Positions 22,918-31,210 of a stretch of 35,529 nt of DNA are shown piece by piece (the first letter of the stretch is position 1; the number at the start of each line of letters is the position of its first letter). Source of the stretch: Actinomadura darangshiensis (GTDB lineage Bacteria; Actinomycetota; Actinomycetes; Streptosporangiales; Streptosporangiaceae); NCBI RefSeq assembly GCF_004349235.1, contig NZ_SMKY01000068.1, positions 1-35,529 on the forward strand. The letters run 5' to 3'. A program made the position numbers and the translations under genes. The notes beneath the pieces were generated by a model that saw nothing but the letters and a program-made list of their open reading frames with translations, was not told the DNA's origin and did not search any database.

Positions 22918-24069
22918 GTGACTCGACGGGAACGGCTGCGCGAACTCGACCTGCTGCGCTTCGCGGCGGCGCTGGCGGTGGTGCTTTACCACTTCACGGG
23001 GTTCGGCGGGGCGGGGCCGTGGCCGTCGCCCGCCCGGGACGTCTTCCCCGGGATCGCCTCGCTGACCCGGTTCGGCTACCTCGGCGTCGACCTGTTCTTC
23101 ACCATCAGCGGGTTCGTGATCCTGATGAGCGCGTGGGGACGCGGCCCGGGGAAGTTCGCCATCTCGCGGGTGGTCCGGCTGATGCCCGCGTACTGGGTGA
23201 GCGTCCTGCTGGGCGGGGCCGTGTACGCGCTGTTCTCGCTGGGGCACGGCGTCCCCGGCCTGGTCGTCCCGAACCTCACCATGCTGCAGGGCGGGCTCGG
23301 CCTGCAGAACGTGGACGCCGTCTACTGGACGCTCTGGGTCGAACTGCACTTCTACGTCCTCGCCGCCGTCCTCGCGGGCATCGGGATCACCTACCGCTCC
23401 TGCCTGGTCTTCATGGCGTCCTGGATGCTCGCCGGAGTCTTCGCGGACGAGGCGGACAGCAAGCTGCTCCAGGTCATGCTGATCCCCACTTGGAGCTGCT
23501 ACTTCATCGCGGGCATGGCGCTCTACATGATCCACCGGTTCGGGCCGACGCTGCTGCTCTGGGGCTACGTGGCCGCGTCCTACCTGCTTGCGCTGCGGTG
23601 GGGCGCCTGGCGTGCCGAGACCGTCTTCCGGGGCGCGAACGAGATCGTGGTCGGCGTCGTCATCACCGGGATCTTCGCGGTGATGATCCTCGTCGCGACG
23701 GGCCGGCTGCACTGGCTGCGCTGGCAGGGACTCACCGTCCTGGGAGCGCTCACGTATCCGCTGTACCTCGTGCACTCGCAGCTTGCGCTCCCTCTGCTGG
23801 ACGCGCTGTATCCGCGCCTCGACAGGTGGGTCGCGCTGGCGGTGGTCGTCGGAGCCTCGCTGCTCGCGGCCTACGCGGTGCATCGCTTGGTCGAGCGTCC
23901 GGGCGCGGCATGGCTGCGCGCCCGTCTCTACGCGTCACTGAAGCCGCTGCGGCCGCCCGTGGAAGCGTCTACTTTGGTCGATCATGGCGATCGAGGTGGA
24001 CGCGGCCGTGCTGGCCTCAACGGCGGTGAGCCTCGCGAACGCACGCCCGTCGACGCGGCGCGCACCTGA
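22918..24069 (+). CDS. acyltransferase-3 family membrane protein
   Basis: A 383-residue integral membrane protein from GTG 22918, with GGGAGGG 8 bases before it; an in-frame ATG at 22861 would add 19 residues lacking hydrophobic character. The N-terminal block RLRELDLLRFAAALAVVLYH with FTGFGG is the acyltransferase-3 (OafA/NodX type) signature with the catalytic His, followed by GYLGVDLFFTISGFVILMSA and RVVRLMPAYWVSVLLGG. About ten helices follow. Such proteins O-acylate sugars, lipids or antibiotics. The C-terminal 45 residues are hydrophilic and overlap the next gene by 86 bases. Partner of the divergent SGNH lipoprotein by position. Confidence 0.85.
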   Translation: MTRRERLRELDLLRFAAALAVVLYHFTGFGGAGPWPSPARDVFPGIASLTRFGYLGVDLFFTISGFVILMSAWGRGPGKFAISRVVRLMPAYWVSVLLGGAVYALFSLGHGVPGLVVPNLTMLQGGLGLQNVDAVYWTLWVELHFYVLAAVLAGIGITYRSCLVFMASWMLAGVFADEADSKLLQVMLIPTWSCYFIAGMALYMIHRFGPTLLLWGYVAASYLLALRWGAWRAETVFRGANEIVVGVVITGIFAVMILVATGRLHWLRWQGLTVLGALTYPLYLVHSQLALPLLDALYPRLDRWVALAVVVGASLLAAYAVHRLVERPGAAWLRARLYASLKPLRPPVEASTLVDHGDRGGRGRAGLNGGEPRERTPVDAART

Positions 24070-25165
24070 CGGCGGGCCGCGCCGCCGCTGGGCTCGTCCG
24101 GAGACGTTCCTGCTGCTGGTCGTCGGCCTCCTCTACCTGAACCAAGTGCTCTTCACCGTGTACGTGCTGCGCGTCCACGGCGGGGACACGTCGTTCATCG
24201 GGAAGTACTTGCCGCCGGGCTATTTCGTGCTCGCGGACGGTCCGGCCATGCGCGGCCTGGCGGCGCATTTCCCGATGCCCGAACTGCTCGCGCCATCCCT
24301 CCTGCGGGTGCAGGCGTTCCTCGAACTGCCGTTCGCCCTACTCGCCTACGTAACCGTTCTCCGCTGGCTGGATCGCGGCCTGTATCGGCGTCTGGCGAGT
24401 TCATGGCTGGTGTGGGCGGCGTCGCTCTCGTACACGTTCGTCCTGTGCACGGTCGAGTGGAGCCTGCACAACCCCTACACGGTGGACGACATCGTGATCC
24501 GGCTCTGCTCCGCCGTGCTCACGCCCCTCCTCCTCCAATGGCTTGCCAGGCGGGAGGAGGAGGGTTCCGAGCGTGTTTCGTTCGCGCGGATGCTCCTCTT
24601 CGCAGCGTCTGTCTGGGCCCTCGGGCATCTCGTGCTGTCCGTGTACGACACCGCCCTGCTCTACAACCTGGGCCACCTGGGCGGGCGCCTTCCAGGCGCG
24701 ATGGCCGCTCTGGGCGTTCTCGTCGCAGCGCGCTGGGCCTCACCACGCCTGGCCTGGGGCCAAGCGGGCCCGGCCCTGACGTCGATCGTCGCCGGCTTGC
24801 GCTGGGCGCTGCTCCTCTTCTTCGTTCCGGCGCTCGCCGTCCGGTACGGGGTGAACTTCGGCTCGCCCCTCATCGCCGCGGCGGCCGGTCTGCTCGTGTG
24901 CCTGGTGGCCGCCGCCTGCACCCTGCGAGAAGTGCTCGGCGATGCGGGGACGACCCGCCGCCTCCTCTGGGCCGGCCAGGTCGTCGTCGCTCTCCTGGCC
25001 GGCGCCGTCACCGGCTATGCCGCCGTCCGCCTCGTGGCCGACACCTACTACGAGGCGGGCCTGCTCCGAGGCGCGGCACTCTGCTTCGCCGTGGTCGTCG
25101 GTGTCTGCGCCCTCACCGACCGCCGCCTCCCGCGCGGGCGCGGAGACTCCGGACTGCCGCCGTGA
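23984..25165 (+). CDS. multi-spanning membrane protein of unknown function
   Basis: A 393-residue protein with about nine to ten hydrophobic segments, the first at ETFLLLVVGLLYLNQVLFTV (residues about 41-60). It has no motif I can name; a soluble outer loop (GGDTSFIGKYLPPGYFVLAD) follows helix 1. ATG 23984 overlaps the acyltransferase gene by 86 bases in another frame and lacks a clear ribosome site; an in-frame GTG at 24026 is an alternative start but still overlaps. The overlap implies joint transcription and suggests a role with the acyltransferase in envelope modification (inference). Confidence 0.65.
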   Translation: MAIEVDAAVLASTAVSLANARPSTRRAPDGGPRRRWARPETFLLLVVGLLYLNQVLFTVYVLRVHGGDTSFIGKYLPPGYFVLADGPAMRGLAAHFPMPELLAPSLLRVQAFLELPFALLAYVTVLRWLDRGLYRRLASSWLVWAASLSYTFVLCTVEWSLHNPYTVDDIVIRLCSAVLTPLLLQWLARREEEGSERVSFARMLLFAASVWALGHLVLSVYDTALLYNLGHLGGRLPGAMAALGVLVAARWASPRLAWGQAGPALTSIVAGLRWALLLFFVPALAVRYGVNFGSPLIAAAAGLLVCLVAAACTLREVLGDAGTTRRLLWAGQVVVALLAGAVTGYAAVRLVADTYYEAGLLRGAALCFAVVVGVCALTDRRLPRGRGDSGLPP

Positions 25166-25261
25166 TCCCCTTCTTGTCGTAGCCGCCGGTCGGCATGGTG
25201 GCGCCGTGGACGTGGCGGACGATGTGACACATCCGGGACGGGGTGCGCTGAGGGGGTATGG

Positions 25262-25297
25262 GCGTCCGGCCGATGTGAGCGGGCTTCGGCCGGACGC
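25262..25297. terminator. strong hairpin between convergent genes
   Basis: GCGTCCGGCCGA (25262-25273) pairs perfectly with TCGGCCGGACGC (25286-25297) around a 12-base loop. It lies about 95 bases past the membrane-protein stop and about 95 bases past the end of the convergent cysteine dioxygenase gene, so it can serve both. The rest of 25166-25391 holds only a 13-base palindrome GATGTGACACATC (25221-25233) and no gene. Confidence 0.7.
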
Positions 25298-25391
25298 GCA
25301 TCCTCCGCCGGGCCCGTCTCCCCCGGTCGGGCCCGACGGAGGTTCCAGCGCGGAGGTTCCGGCGCAGTAGTTCCAGCTCAGTCGATCCGGC

Positions 25392-25907
25392 TCAGTCCTG
25401 GGGCTGAAGCTCCTCGGTGTAGCTGACCGACAGGCGGCGCATCAGGCCCGACTCGTCGATGGAGTACTGGCCGAGGCGCCACAGCGGCGGCGAGTAGGCG
25501 TGGATGGAGACGCTGGCGTCGTCGATGCCCGTCAGCCGGTGGATGTGGTCGGGGCCGAAGCAGAACGAGCCGCCGTCCTTGACCACGGTGCGCATGGGCT
25601 CGCCGCCGATGCGGGGGTTGTTCTCCTCGATCGCCCCGGCGACGACGCGGACGGCCCCCGAGGAGACGTCGTGGTCGTGCCAGCCGGTGTCGTTCTCCGG
25701 CGTCCAGCAGAGCAGGTACACGTCCACGTGCTCGTCCCGGTAGAGGGAGGCGTAGTGGCGCCGGCCCTCGGGGAACGCGACGTGCTGCCGCCACAGGCCG
25801 GGCCGGTCGGCGAGGTCGTCGACCAGCTCCCGCAGCTCGCGCTTGTCGAGGGGGCGGCCGGGCGGGTGCTCGAAGCCGGCGGCGCGGGGCAGGACCTCGG
25901 AAGACAC
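25392..25907 (-). CDS. cysteine dioxygenase family protein
   Basis: A 171-residue cupin. GTG start at 25907 with AGGAG 8 bases upstream; the longer frame would run through the operator region and is rejected. It has the cupin iron ligands in GWHDHDVSSGAVRVVAGAIE (two His of the HxH) and the third His in FCFGPDHIHRLTG, as in bacterial thiol dioxygenases that oxidise cysteine (or mercaptopropionate) to the sulfinate. VDVYLLCWTPENDTGWHDHD and SVSIHAYSPPL match the actinobacterial cysteine dioxygenase group. It is divergent from a LacI regulator with three tandem operators between them, and close to the ergothioneine genes, which suggests a role in thiol or sulfur catabolism (inference). Confidence 0.82.
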   Translation of the reverse strand: MSSEVLPRAAGFEHPPGRPLDKRELRELVDDLADRPGLWRQHVAFPEGRRHYASLYRDEHVDVYLLCWTPENDTGWHDHDVSSGAVRVVAGAIEENNPRIGGEPMRTVVKDGGSFCFGPDHIHRLTGIDDASVSIHAYSPPLWRLGQYSIDESGLMRRLSVSYTEELQPQD

Positions 25908-25987
25908 GGGTTCGCTCCTCTCCGAAACTGTTGGAGGGCGCGGTCCGCTAAGCCCGGAACCCGCCGGAAAAGGGCTGGCCAGGCTTC

Positions 25988-26026
25988 TGAACCGCATCAG
26001 TTAACCGTTTCAGTGAACCGGTTCAG
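25988..26026. promoter_or_regulatory. three tandem LacI-type operators, 13-bp period
   Basis: Three 12-base sites, each followed by a G: TGAACCGCATCA (25988-25999), TTAACCGTTTCA (26001-26012) and TGAACCGGTTCA (26014-26025). The third is a perfect palindrome with the central CG typical of LacI/PurR-type sites; the others keep AACCG and TCA. They lie between the divergent cysteine dioxygenase gene and the LacI gene, about 60 bases before the latter. Confidence 0.7.
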
Positions 26027-26087
26027 GAGGTGATTCGTCAAGTGCGGCTCCCCTGCTTTGTCGGCGGCGGCCTCTAGGGTTGGAGGG

Positions 26088-27101
26088 ATGTCGGAGAAGC
26101 GCAAGCGCGCGACCATCCGGGAAGTGGCGCAGGCGACGGGTTTGTCGCCCGCGGCCGTGTCGTACGCGTTGCGCGGCATCCAGACGTCGGAGGAGACGCA
26201 GGAGCGGGTCCGCGCGGCGGCGCAGCGGCTCGGCTACGAGGCCCACCCGATCGCGCGGGCCCTCGCCAGCGGCCGCACCGACCAGGTCGGCCTGCTCTGC
26301 GGCTCGCTGGAGGACTACTGGCAGCAGTCCCTCGCGGTCGGCATCGGCCGGGCGCTGCTCGCCCGCGACCGCTACGCCCTGATCGTGGACGCCGGCGGCG
26401 ATCCCGACCGGGAGCTGGCCCTCGCCCGGCGGCTGCGCGACCAGCGGGTCGACGGCCTGATCGTCCAGCCGCTCGACCCGTCCGCCGCCCTGTGGACGGA
26501 GCTCGCCGGCACGATCCCCGTCGTGTCCATCGGCGACGCGCTGCACGGCGGCCAGGCCCAGGGCGAGGTCGTGTTCGACAACCGGCGCGGCGTCACGCTC
26601 GCGCTGGAGCACCTGCGCGAGCTCGGGCACCAGCGCGTCACCGTGTTCACCCCGACCGGCGCCAGCACCCCCGACCGCCCGGCCGACGTGCACGTCAACG
26701 CCGAGGCCGAGCGGCTCGGGCTGCGGGTCGACGTGGTCGTCGTGCCGCAGTCCCTGGCCGCGGCGACCGAGGTCGCGCTGCGGGTGCTCGGCGGCCCCGA
26801 CCGTCCCTCGGCCGTGTTCTGCTTCGCCGACTCGATCGCCTACGGCGTCTACGCCGCCACCCGCGAGCTGGGCCTCGCCGTGCCCGGCGACGTCGCCGTC
26901 TGCGGGTACGACAACCACCCGATGTCGGCGCTGCTCACCCCGCCGCTCACCAGCGTCGACTGGGACATCGACGGCATCGTCCACTCCGCCGTCCGGCTCG
27001 TCGTCGACGTCATCGACGGCAAGCCCCGCAAGCGCAGGGTCGTGCGCGAGCCGTCCCTGCGCGTCCGCGCCTCCACCGGCGAGACCGTCCCGGCGGGCTG
27101 A
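26088..27101 (+). CDS. LacI-family transcriptional regulator
   Basis: A 337-residue repressor from ATG 26088 with GGAGGG directly upstream. N-terminal helix-turn-helix and hinge: RATIREVAQATGLSPAAVSY followed by ALRGIQTSEETQERVRAAAQ and RLGYEAHPIARALASGR. The periplasmic-binding-like ligand domain follows (VGLLCGSLEDYWQQSLAVGI; DGLIVQPLD; PVVSIGDALHGGQAQGEVVF with DNRRG; FCFADSIAYGVYAATRELGL; VAVCGYDNHPMSALLTPPLT with SVDWD). The ligand cannot be deduced. The tandem operators in the spacer indicate control of itself and of the cysteine dioxygenase gene; the lyase gene ends 4 bases away on the other strand, so regulation of the lyase and importer is possible but not shown by a nearby matching site. 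Confidence 0.88.
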   Translation: MSEKRKRATIREVAQATGLSPAAVSYALRGIQTSEETQERVRAAAQRLGYEAHPIARALASGRTDQVGLLCGSLEDYWQQSLAVGIGRALLARDRYALIVDAGGDPDRELALARRLRDQRVDGLIVQPLDPSAALWTELAGTIPVVSIGDALHGGQAQGEVVFDNRRGVTLALEHLRELGHQRVTVFTPTGASTPDRPADVHVNAEAERLGLRVDVVVVPQSLAAATEVALRVLGGPDRPSAVFCFADSIAYGVYAATRELGLAVPGDVAVCGYDNHPMSALLTPPLTSVDWDIDGIVHSAVRLVVDVIDGKPRKRRVVREPSLRVRASTGETVPAG

Positions 27102-27104
27102 GGG

Positions 27105-28568
27105 TCACGGATGGAGCCGGGCCAGGTGGGGGAGGAGGTCCGCGGCGGCGGCGATGTCGGTGTCCAGCGGACGGTCCTCGATGCGCGGGTCGAGGACGGC
27201 GACCGCCATGTCGGACGCCGACCTGAGCGACCCGCCCGACGGCGCCCGCCCCTGCATCCGCAGCGCCCGGACGGCGGCGACCAGCTCGCAGCCGAGGCCG
27301 AGCCGGTAGGCGGCGACGGCGTCGGTCGTCGCGCGCGCCGACTGGGTGGAGAAGCCCGCGTGCTCCTCGACGCCGCGCGACAGCACCGCGCTGCCCAGCG
27401 CCGCCGGGGTCGCGAGGCGCCGCACGTCCGCGAGGCACGAATGCGCCACGTACTCCAGGATCATGATCCCGGACGACGCCTCGGTCTCCCCCTGGAACGG
27501 GTACAGGCCGGTGAACGACGGCTCGGCGAGCGTCCCGAGGCGGGCGGCCGCCAGCGCCATCGTCTGGAACAGGGCGGCGCGGGCCGCGTCCAGGGCGAGG
27601 CCGGCGTAGGCGGTGTGGAAGTTGCCGTTGTGCCAGACCGTCCGCCCGGGGACGTCCACGAGGGGGTTCTCGGCGGCGGCGTTGATCTCGCGGGTGACGA
27701 CCGCCTCGGCGTACCCGGCGGCCTCCAGCGCCGGCCCGTGCACCTGCGGGAACGCCCGGTACCCGTACGGGTCCTGGATGCGCATCGGGGCGGGCTGGTC
27801 GAAGGCGAGCAGCGCCCGCATCGCCGCCGCGGCCTCCTGCTGGCCCGGGTGCGGGCACGCGTCCTGCACCGGCTGCGCGTACGGCTCCCCGGATCCCCGC
27901 ACGGCGAAGTGCGACAGCGCCGCCACGACCGTCGAGGCGCGGAGCATGTCCCGCAGGTCGGCGGCCGCGAGCGCCGCCTCCCCGAGCGTGGCCGCGTTCG
28001 AGCTGATGAACGCCAGCGCGTCGGCGGACCGGAGCCGGTAGCCGGGGCCCCGCTCGGGGGCGCCGTCCGGCCCCGCCAGCCACGCCCGCTCTCCCAGCAG
28101 GCACAGCGCGGTCGACGCCAGCGCCGTCAGGTCGCCGGTCCCGATCGCCCCGTACACCGGCACTGGAGGAAGCAGGCCCAGGTTGAGGACGTCCGTCAGG
28201 GCCTGCAGCGCGCCCGGTTCCACCCCCGACCCACCTGCCGCGATCTGGTTCAGCCGGACGGTCAGCATCGCCCTGACGATCTCCGGCGCGACCAGCGGCC
28301 CCGCCCCCGCCGCGTGGCTGCGCAGCAGGCGCAGGCCGTGCGCGTCGGCGTCCTCCCACTCCACGTCGACGACGCGGTTCGCGCCGACGCCGGTCGTCCG
28401 CCCGTACACCGGCTGCGATCCGGCGACCTCGCGGGCCACCCGCCACGCGGCACGGGCCCGGTCGGCGCCCGCCGCCGCCATGACGACCGTCACATCCTCG
28501 CGAGCCGCGCGTACCACCTGCGCGCAGGTGAGATTCGTCCCATCGATAACGATTCGGCTGTTCTCCAC
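27105..28568 (-). CDS. HAL/PAL-superfamily lyase lacking the MIO triad
   Basis: A 487-residue aromatic amino-acid lyase homologue from GTG 28568. Many HAL landmarks are kept: VYGRTTGVGANR (the catalytic Tyr region, YGxxTGFG in HAL), LLRSHAAGAG (His83 region), IQDPYGYRAFPQVHGPALEA (QDPYxxR), ENPLV, NGNFH and SRGVEEHAGFS (Glu414 region). The Ala-Ser-Gly triad that cyclises to the MIO cofactor is replaced: where HAL has GSVGASGDLAPL this protein has GAIGTGDLTAL (G143-T144-G145), one residue shorter, and the active-site Asn (LLNGT) is FISSNAA. MIO-dependent ammonia loss is therefore doubtful. Ergothionase, which removes trimethylamine from ergothioneine, is to my knowledge a MIO-free HAL relative. 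Divergent from a quaternary-amine importer. Substrate inferred only. Confidence 0.75.
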   Translation of the reverse strand: MENSRIVIDGTNLTCAQVVRAAREDVTVVMAAAGADRARAAWRVAREVAGSQPVYGRTTGVGANRVVDVEWEDADAHGLRLLRSHAAGAGPLVAPEIVRAMLTVRLNQIAAGGSGVEPGALQALTDVLNLGLLPPVPVYGAIGTGDLTALASTALCLLGERAWLAGPDGAPERGPGYRLRSADALAFISSNAATLGEAALAAADLRDMLRASTVVAALSHFAVRGSGEPYAQPVQDACPHPGQQEAAAAMRALLAFDQPAPMRIQDPYGYRAFPQVHGPALEAAGYAEAVVTREINAAAENPLVDVPGRTVWHNGNFHTAYAGLALDAARAALFQTMALAAARLGTLAEPSFTGLYPFQGETEASSGIMILEYVAHSCLADVRRLATPAALGSAVLSRGVEEHAGFSTQSARATTDAVAAYRLGLGCELVAAVRALRMQGRAPSGGSLRSASDMAVAVLDPRIEDRPLDTDIAAAADLLPHLARLHP

Positions 28569-28727
28569 GCCGCAACGCTACTTTCCCTGGATTCCCGGTA
28601 GTTATGCTCCACATCCGAAGTTCCGGACACGCCGGGGCACTGAGATGACGGTACCCATTGGTTACGGTTGGGTAGTAGGCCGAATTCGATCATCGGCGTC
28701 ACGGGCGCCCGGCGAGGACGTGAATCG

Positions 28728-29861
28728 TTGATCACCTTTGAGGGCGTCACCAAGCGCTACCCCGGAGGCACCGTCGCGCTCGACGACGTGAGCCTCGACT
28801 GCCCCACGGGCCGCATCACCGTGTTCGTCGGCACGTCCGGCGGCGGCAAGACCACCGCGCTGCGGACCATCAACCGGATGGTCGAGCCCACCTCGGGGCG
28901 CGTGCTCATCGACGGGCAGGACGTCCGCGAGCGCAAGCCCGCCGAGCTGCGGCGCGGCATCGGCTACGTCATCCAGCACGCCGGGCTGTTCCCGCACCGC
29001 ACCATCCTGAACAACATCACGACCGTCCCGGACCTGGTCGGCTGGAACAAGAAGAAGGCGCGGGACCGGGCCCTGGAGCTGATGGAGCGGGTCGGGCTCG
29101 AACCGGCCATGGCCAAGCGCTACCCGTTCCAGCTGTCCGGCGGCCAGCAGCAGCGCGTCGGCGTCGCCCGCGCGCTCGCCGCCGACCCGCCGATCATGCT
29201 GATGGACGAGCCGTTCAGCGCCGTCGACCCCGTCGTCCGCGCCGAGCTGCAGGACGAGTTCCTCCGCCTCCAGGACGAGCTGCACAAGACGATCGTGTTC
29301 GTCACCCACGACATCGACGAGGCGATCAAGCTCGGCGACCGGATCGCGGTGTTCCAGACCGGCGGCAAGCTCGTCCAGCTCGACAGCCCCGAGAACCTGC
29401 TCGCCCACCCCGCCGACGACTTCGTCGCCGGCTTCATCGGCCAGAACCGCGGCATCCGCACCCTCTCCTTCGCGGCGACGGACGGGCTGCGGCTGAGCGA
29501 CGAGGCGGTCCGCCCCGCGAGCGCCGACGCGGCGGAGGCCGCCGGACCGGAATGGGTGCTCGTCGTCGACGACGACCGGCGCCCGCTGGGCTGGGCCCGT
29601 ACGGCGGAGGCCGCCGGGCCGCTCGGAGAGGCGCGGCTCAGCCCGGTCGGCCCCACCTTCCAGGTCGGGACCGACTCCGTGCGGGTCGCGCTCGACGCGG
29701 CGGTCCTGTCCCCGTCCGGTCTGGCCGTCGGCGTCGACGACTCCGGCGCCGTGGTCGGCACCGCCGCGGGCACCGATCTGCTGACCGTGCCCACCCACGG
29801 CACCCGGGACGGAACGGACGCCGACGACGACGCCCCGACGCTCTCCAAGGAGGGCGGCTGA
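28728..29861 (+). CDS. ABC importer ATPase, glycine betaine/OpuCA type
   Basis: A 377-residue ATPase. TTG 28728 (LITFEGVTKRYPGGTVALDD) is chosen because the family starts at this phrase and a GAGGA site lies upstream; another TTG at 28668 would add 20 unlike residues. Walker A GTSGGGKTT, Q-loop YVIQHAGLFPH, signature LSGGQQQRVGVARAL, Walker B IMLMDEPFSAVDP and switch VTHDIDEAIKLGDRIAVF are all intact. The QHAGLFPH and LLAHPADDFVAGFIGQNRG phrases are those of OpuC/ProV-type ATPases. The C-terminal 120 residues, where OpuCA has two CBS domains, are only weakly CBS-like. First gene of a four-gene importer operon; stop overlaps the next ATG by one base. Confidence 0.88.
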   Translation: MITFEGVTKRYPGGTVALDDVSLDCPTGRITVFVGTSGGGKTTALRTINRMVEPTSGRVLIDGQDVRERKPAELRRGIGYVIQHAGLFPHRTILNNITTVPDLVGWNKKKARDRALELMERVGLEPAMAKRYPFQLSGGQQQRVGVARALAADPPIMLMDEPFSAVDPVVRAELQDEFLRLQDELHKTIVFVTHDIDEAIKLGDRIAVFQTGGKLVQLDSPENLLAHPADDFVAGFIGQNRGIRTLSFAATDGLRLSDEAVRPASADAAEAAGPEWVLVVDDDRRPLGWARTAEAAGPLGEARLSPVGPTFQVGTDSVRVALDAAVLSPSGLAVGVDDSGAVVGTAAGTDLLTVPTHGTRDGTDADDDAPTLSKEGG

Positions 29862-30508
29862 TGGACATCGACTGGGGCTGGATCGGCGAGCACACCGACA
29901 CGCTCTCCGAGCACGCCCTCATCCACCTGCGGCTGGCGCTGCTCCCGGTCGTGTTCGGCCTGGTCATCTCGCTGCCGCTCGGCGTGCTGTGCCGCCGCTG
30001 GGGCTGGCTCTACCCGCCGACGCTGACGATCGCGAACATCCTGTACGCGATCCCGTCGCTCGCCCTCTTCATGATCTTCATCCAGTACACCGGGCTGACG
30101 GCGTCCACCGTCATGATCCCGCTGACCCTGTACAGCCTGTCGGTGCTGGTGCCGAACGTGGTGGACGGGCTCGCGTCGGTGTCCGAACCCGTCCGGCAGG
30201 CGGCCACCGCGATGGGCTTCGGCCCGCTGCGCCGCCTCATGCGGGTCGAGCTGCCGATCGCGGTGCCCATCGTCATCGCCGGGACGCGCGTCGCGGCCGT
30301 CTCGTCCATCAGCCTCGTCGCCGTCGGCCAGCTGATCGGGCAGGGCGGGCTCGGCTACGACATCATCCGCGGCTACCAGCTGCAGTTCCAGACGCAGATC
30401 GTCGCCGCCACCGTCCTGATCGTCCTGCTGGCCCTGGTCACGGACGCGATCCTGGTCACCGTCCAACGCCTGCTCACCCCGTGGGCCCGAGCGCGGGTGA
30501 AGTCATGA
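29861..30508 (+). CDS. ABC importer permease 1, OpuC/ProW type
   Basis: A 215-residue inner-membrane protein with about five to six helices. ATG 29861 overlaps the ATPase stop. It has the permease coupling helix ATAMGFGPLRRLMRVELPIA (EAA motif, contacting the ATPase) and family phrases LPLGVLCRRWGWLYPPTLTI and ANILYAIPSLALFMIFI (the N-x-x-x-x-I-P-S-L-A-L-F block of betaine/choline permeases). Its stop overlaps the next ATG by 4 bases. With the second permease it would form the heterodimeric channel. Confidence 0.9.
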   Translation: MDIDWGWIGEHTDTLSEHALIHLRLALLPVVFGLVISLPLGVLCRRWGWLYPPTLTIANILYAIPSLALFMIFIQYTGLTASTVMIPLTLYSLSVLVPNVVDGLASVSEPVRQAATAMGFGPLRRLMRVELPIAVPIVIAGTRVAAVSSISLVAVGQLIGQGGLGYDIIRGYQLQFQTQIVAATVLIVLLALVTDAILVTVQRLLTPWARARVKS

Positions 30509-31191
30509 ACGATTTGTGGAACCAAGTCGACCTGTTCTGGACGTGGCTGACGGCGTCCTCGCAGTGGCACGGCGGCGACGGCATCCCGCACCGCCTGCTC
30601 CAGCACGTCTACTACAGCGGCGTGTCGCTGGCCTGCGCCGCCGTGATCGGCCTGGCGCTCGGCCTCATCGTCGGGCACACCGGACGCGGCGGCTTCCTCG
30701 CGATCACCGTGGCGAACATCGCCCGCGCCGTCCCCACCTTCGGCCTGGTGCTGTTCGTCGTGGTGATCGAGTACAGCATCACCCCGGTCCTGATCGCGCT
30801 CGTGGCGCTGGCCGTCCCGCCGATCCTGGTCAACACCTTCGAGGGCGTCCGGGGCGTGGACGCCGACGCCAAGGACGCGGCCCGCGGCATGGGCATGACG
30901 GGGTGGGGCGTGCTGTGGCAGGTCGAGCTGCCGATGGCGCTGCCGCTGATCCTGCTGGGGCTCCGCACGTCCGCGATCCAGGTCGTCGCCACCGCCACCA
31001 TCGCCGCCTACCCCGGTTTCGGCGGCCTCGGCCGCTACATCATCGACGGCCTGGCCCGCAACGACTACCAGCTCGTCGTCGGGGGCACCGTCCTGGTGGT
31101 GCTGCTCGCGGTGATCGTCCAGCTGGTCTTCGCGGCGCTGCGCCGCCTCGTCATCTCGCCGGGACTGCTCGGCTCCGCCAGTTCCTCCTGA
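30505..31191 (+). CDS. ABC importer permease 2, OpuC/ProW type
   Basis: A 228-residue inner-membrane protein, ATG 30505 overlapping the first permease stop. It has a longer N-terminus (MNDLWNQVDLFWTWLTASSQ), about five to six helices, the family block ANIARAVPTFGLVLFVVVIE and the EAA loop DAARGMGMTGWGVLWQVELP. Second half of the heterodimer, as in OpuCB/OpuCD and YehW/YehY systems; in EgtU-type ergothioneine importers the permease is of this same family. Confidence 0.9.
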   Translation: MNDLWNQVDLFWTWLTASSQWHGGDGIPHRLLQHVYYSGVSLACAAVIGLALGLIVGHTGRGGFLAITVANIARAVPTFGLVLFVVVIEYSITPVLIALVALAVPPILVNTFEGVRGVDADAKDAARGMGMTGWGVLWQVELPMALPLILLGLRTSAIQVVATATIAAYPGFGGLGRYIIDGLARNDYQLVVGGTVLVVLLAVIVQLVFAALRRLVISPGLLGSASSS

Positions 31192-31210
31192 ACCAAAGGA
31201 AAATAGGACC

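Noticed and set aside
25221..25233. Palindrome GATGTGACACATC in the spacer between convergent genes, resembling half a CRP site.
   Set aside because: It lies at the 3' ends of both genes, far from any start codon, and lacks the TGTGA-N6-TCACA spacing.
27111..28601. A 496-codon open frame opposite the HAL-like gene.
   Set aside because: Arg/Gly/Val-rich shadow of the lyase reading frame; the lyase has a recognisable fold and motifs.
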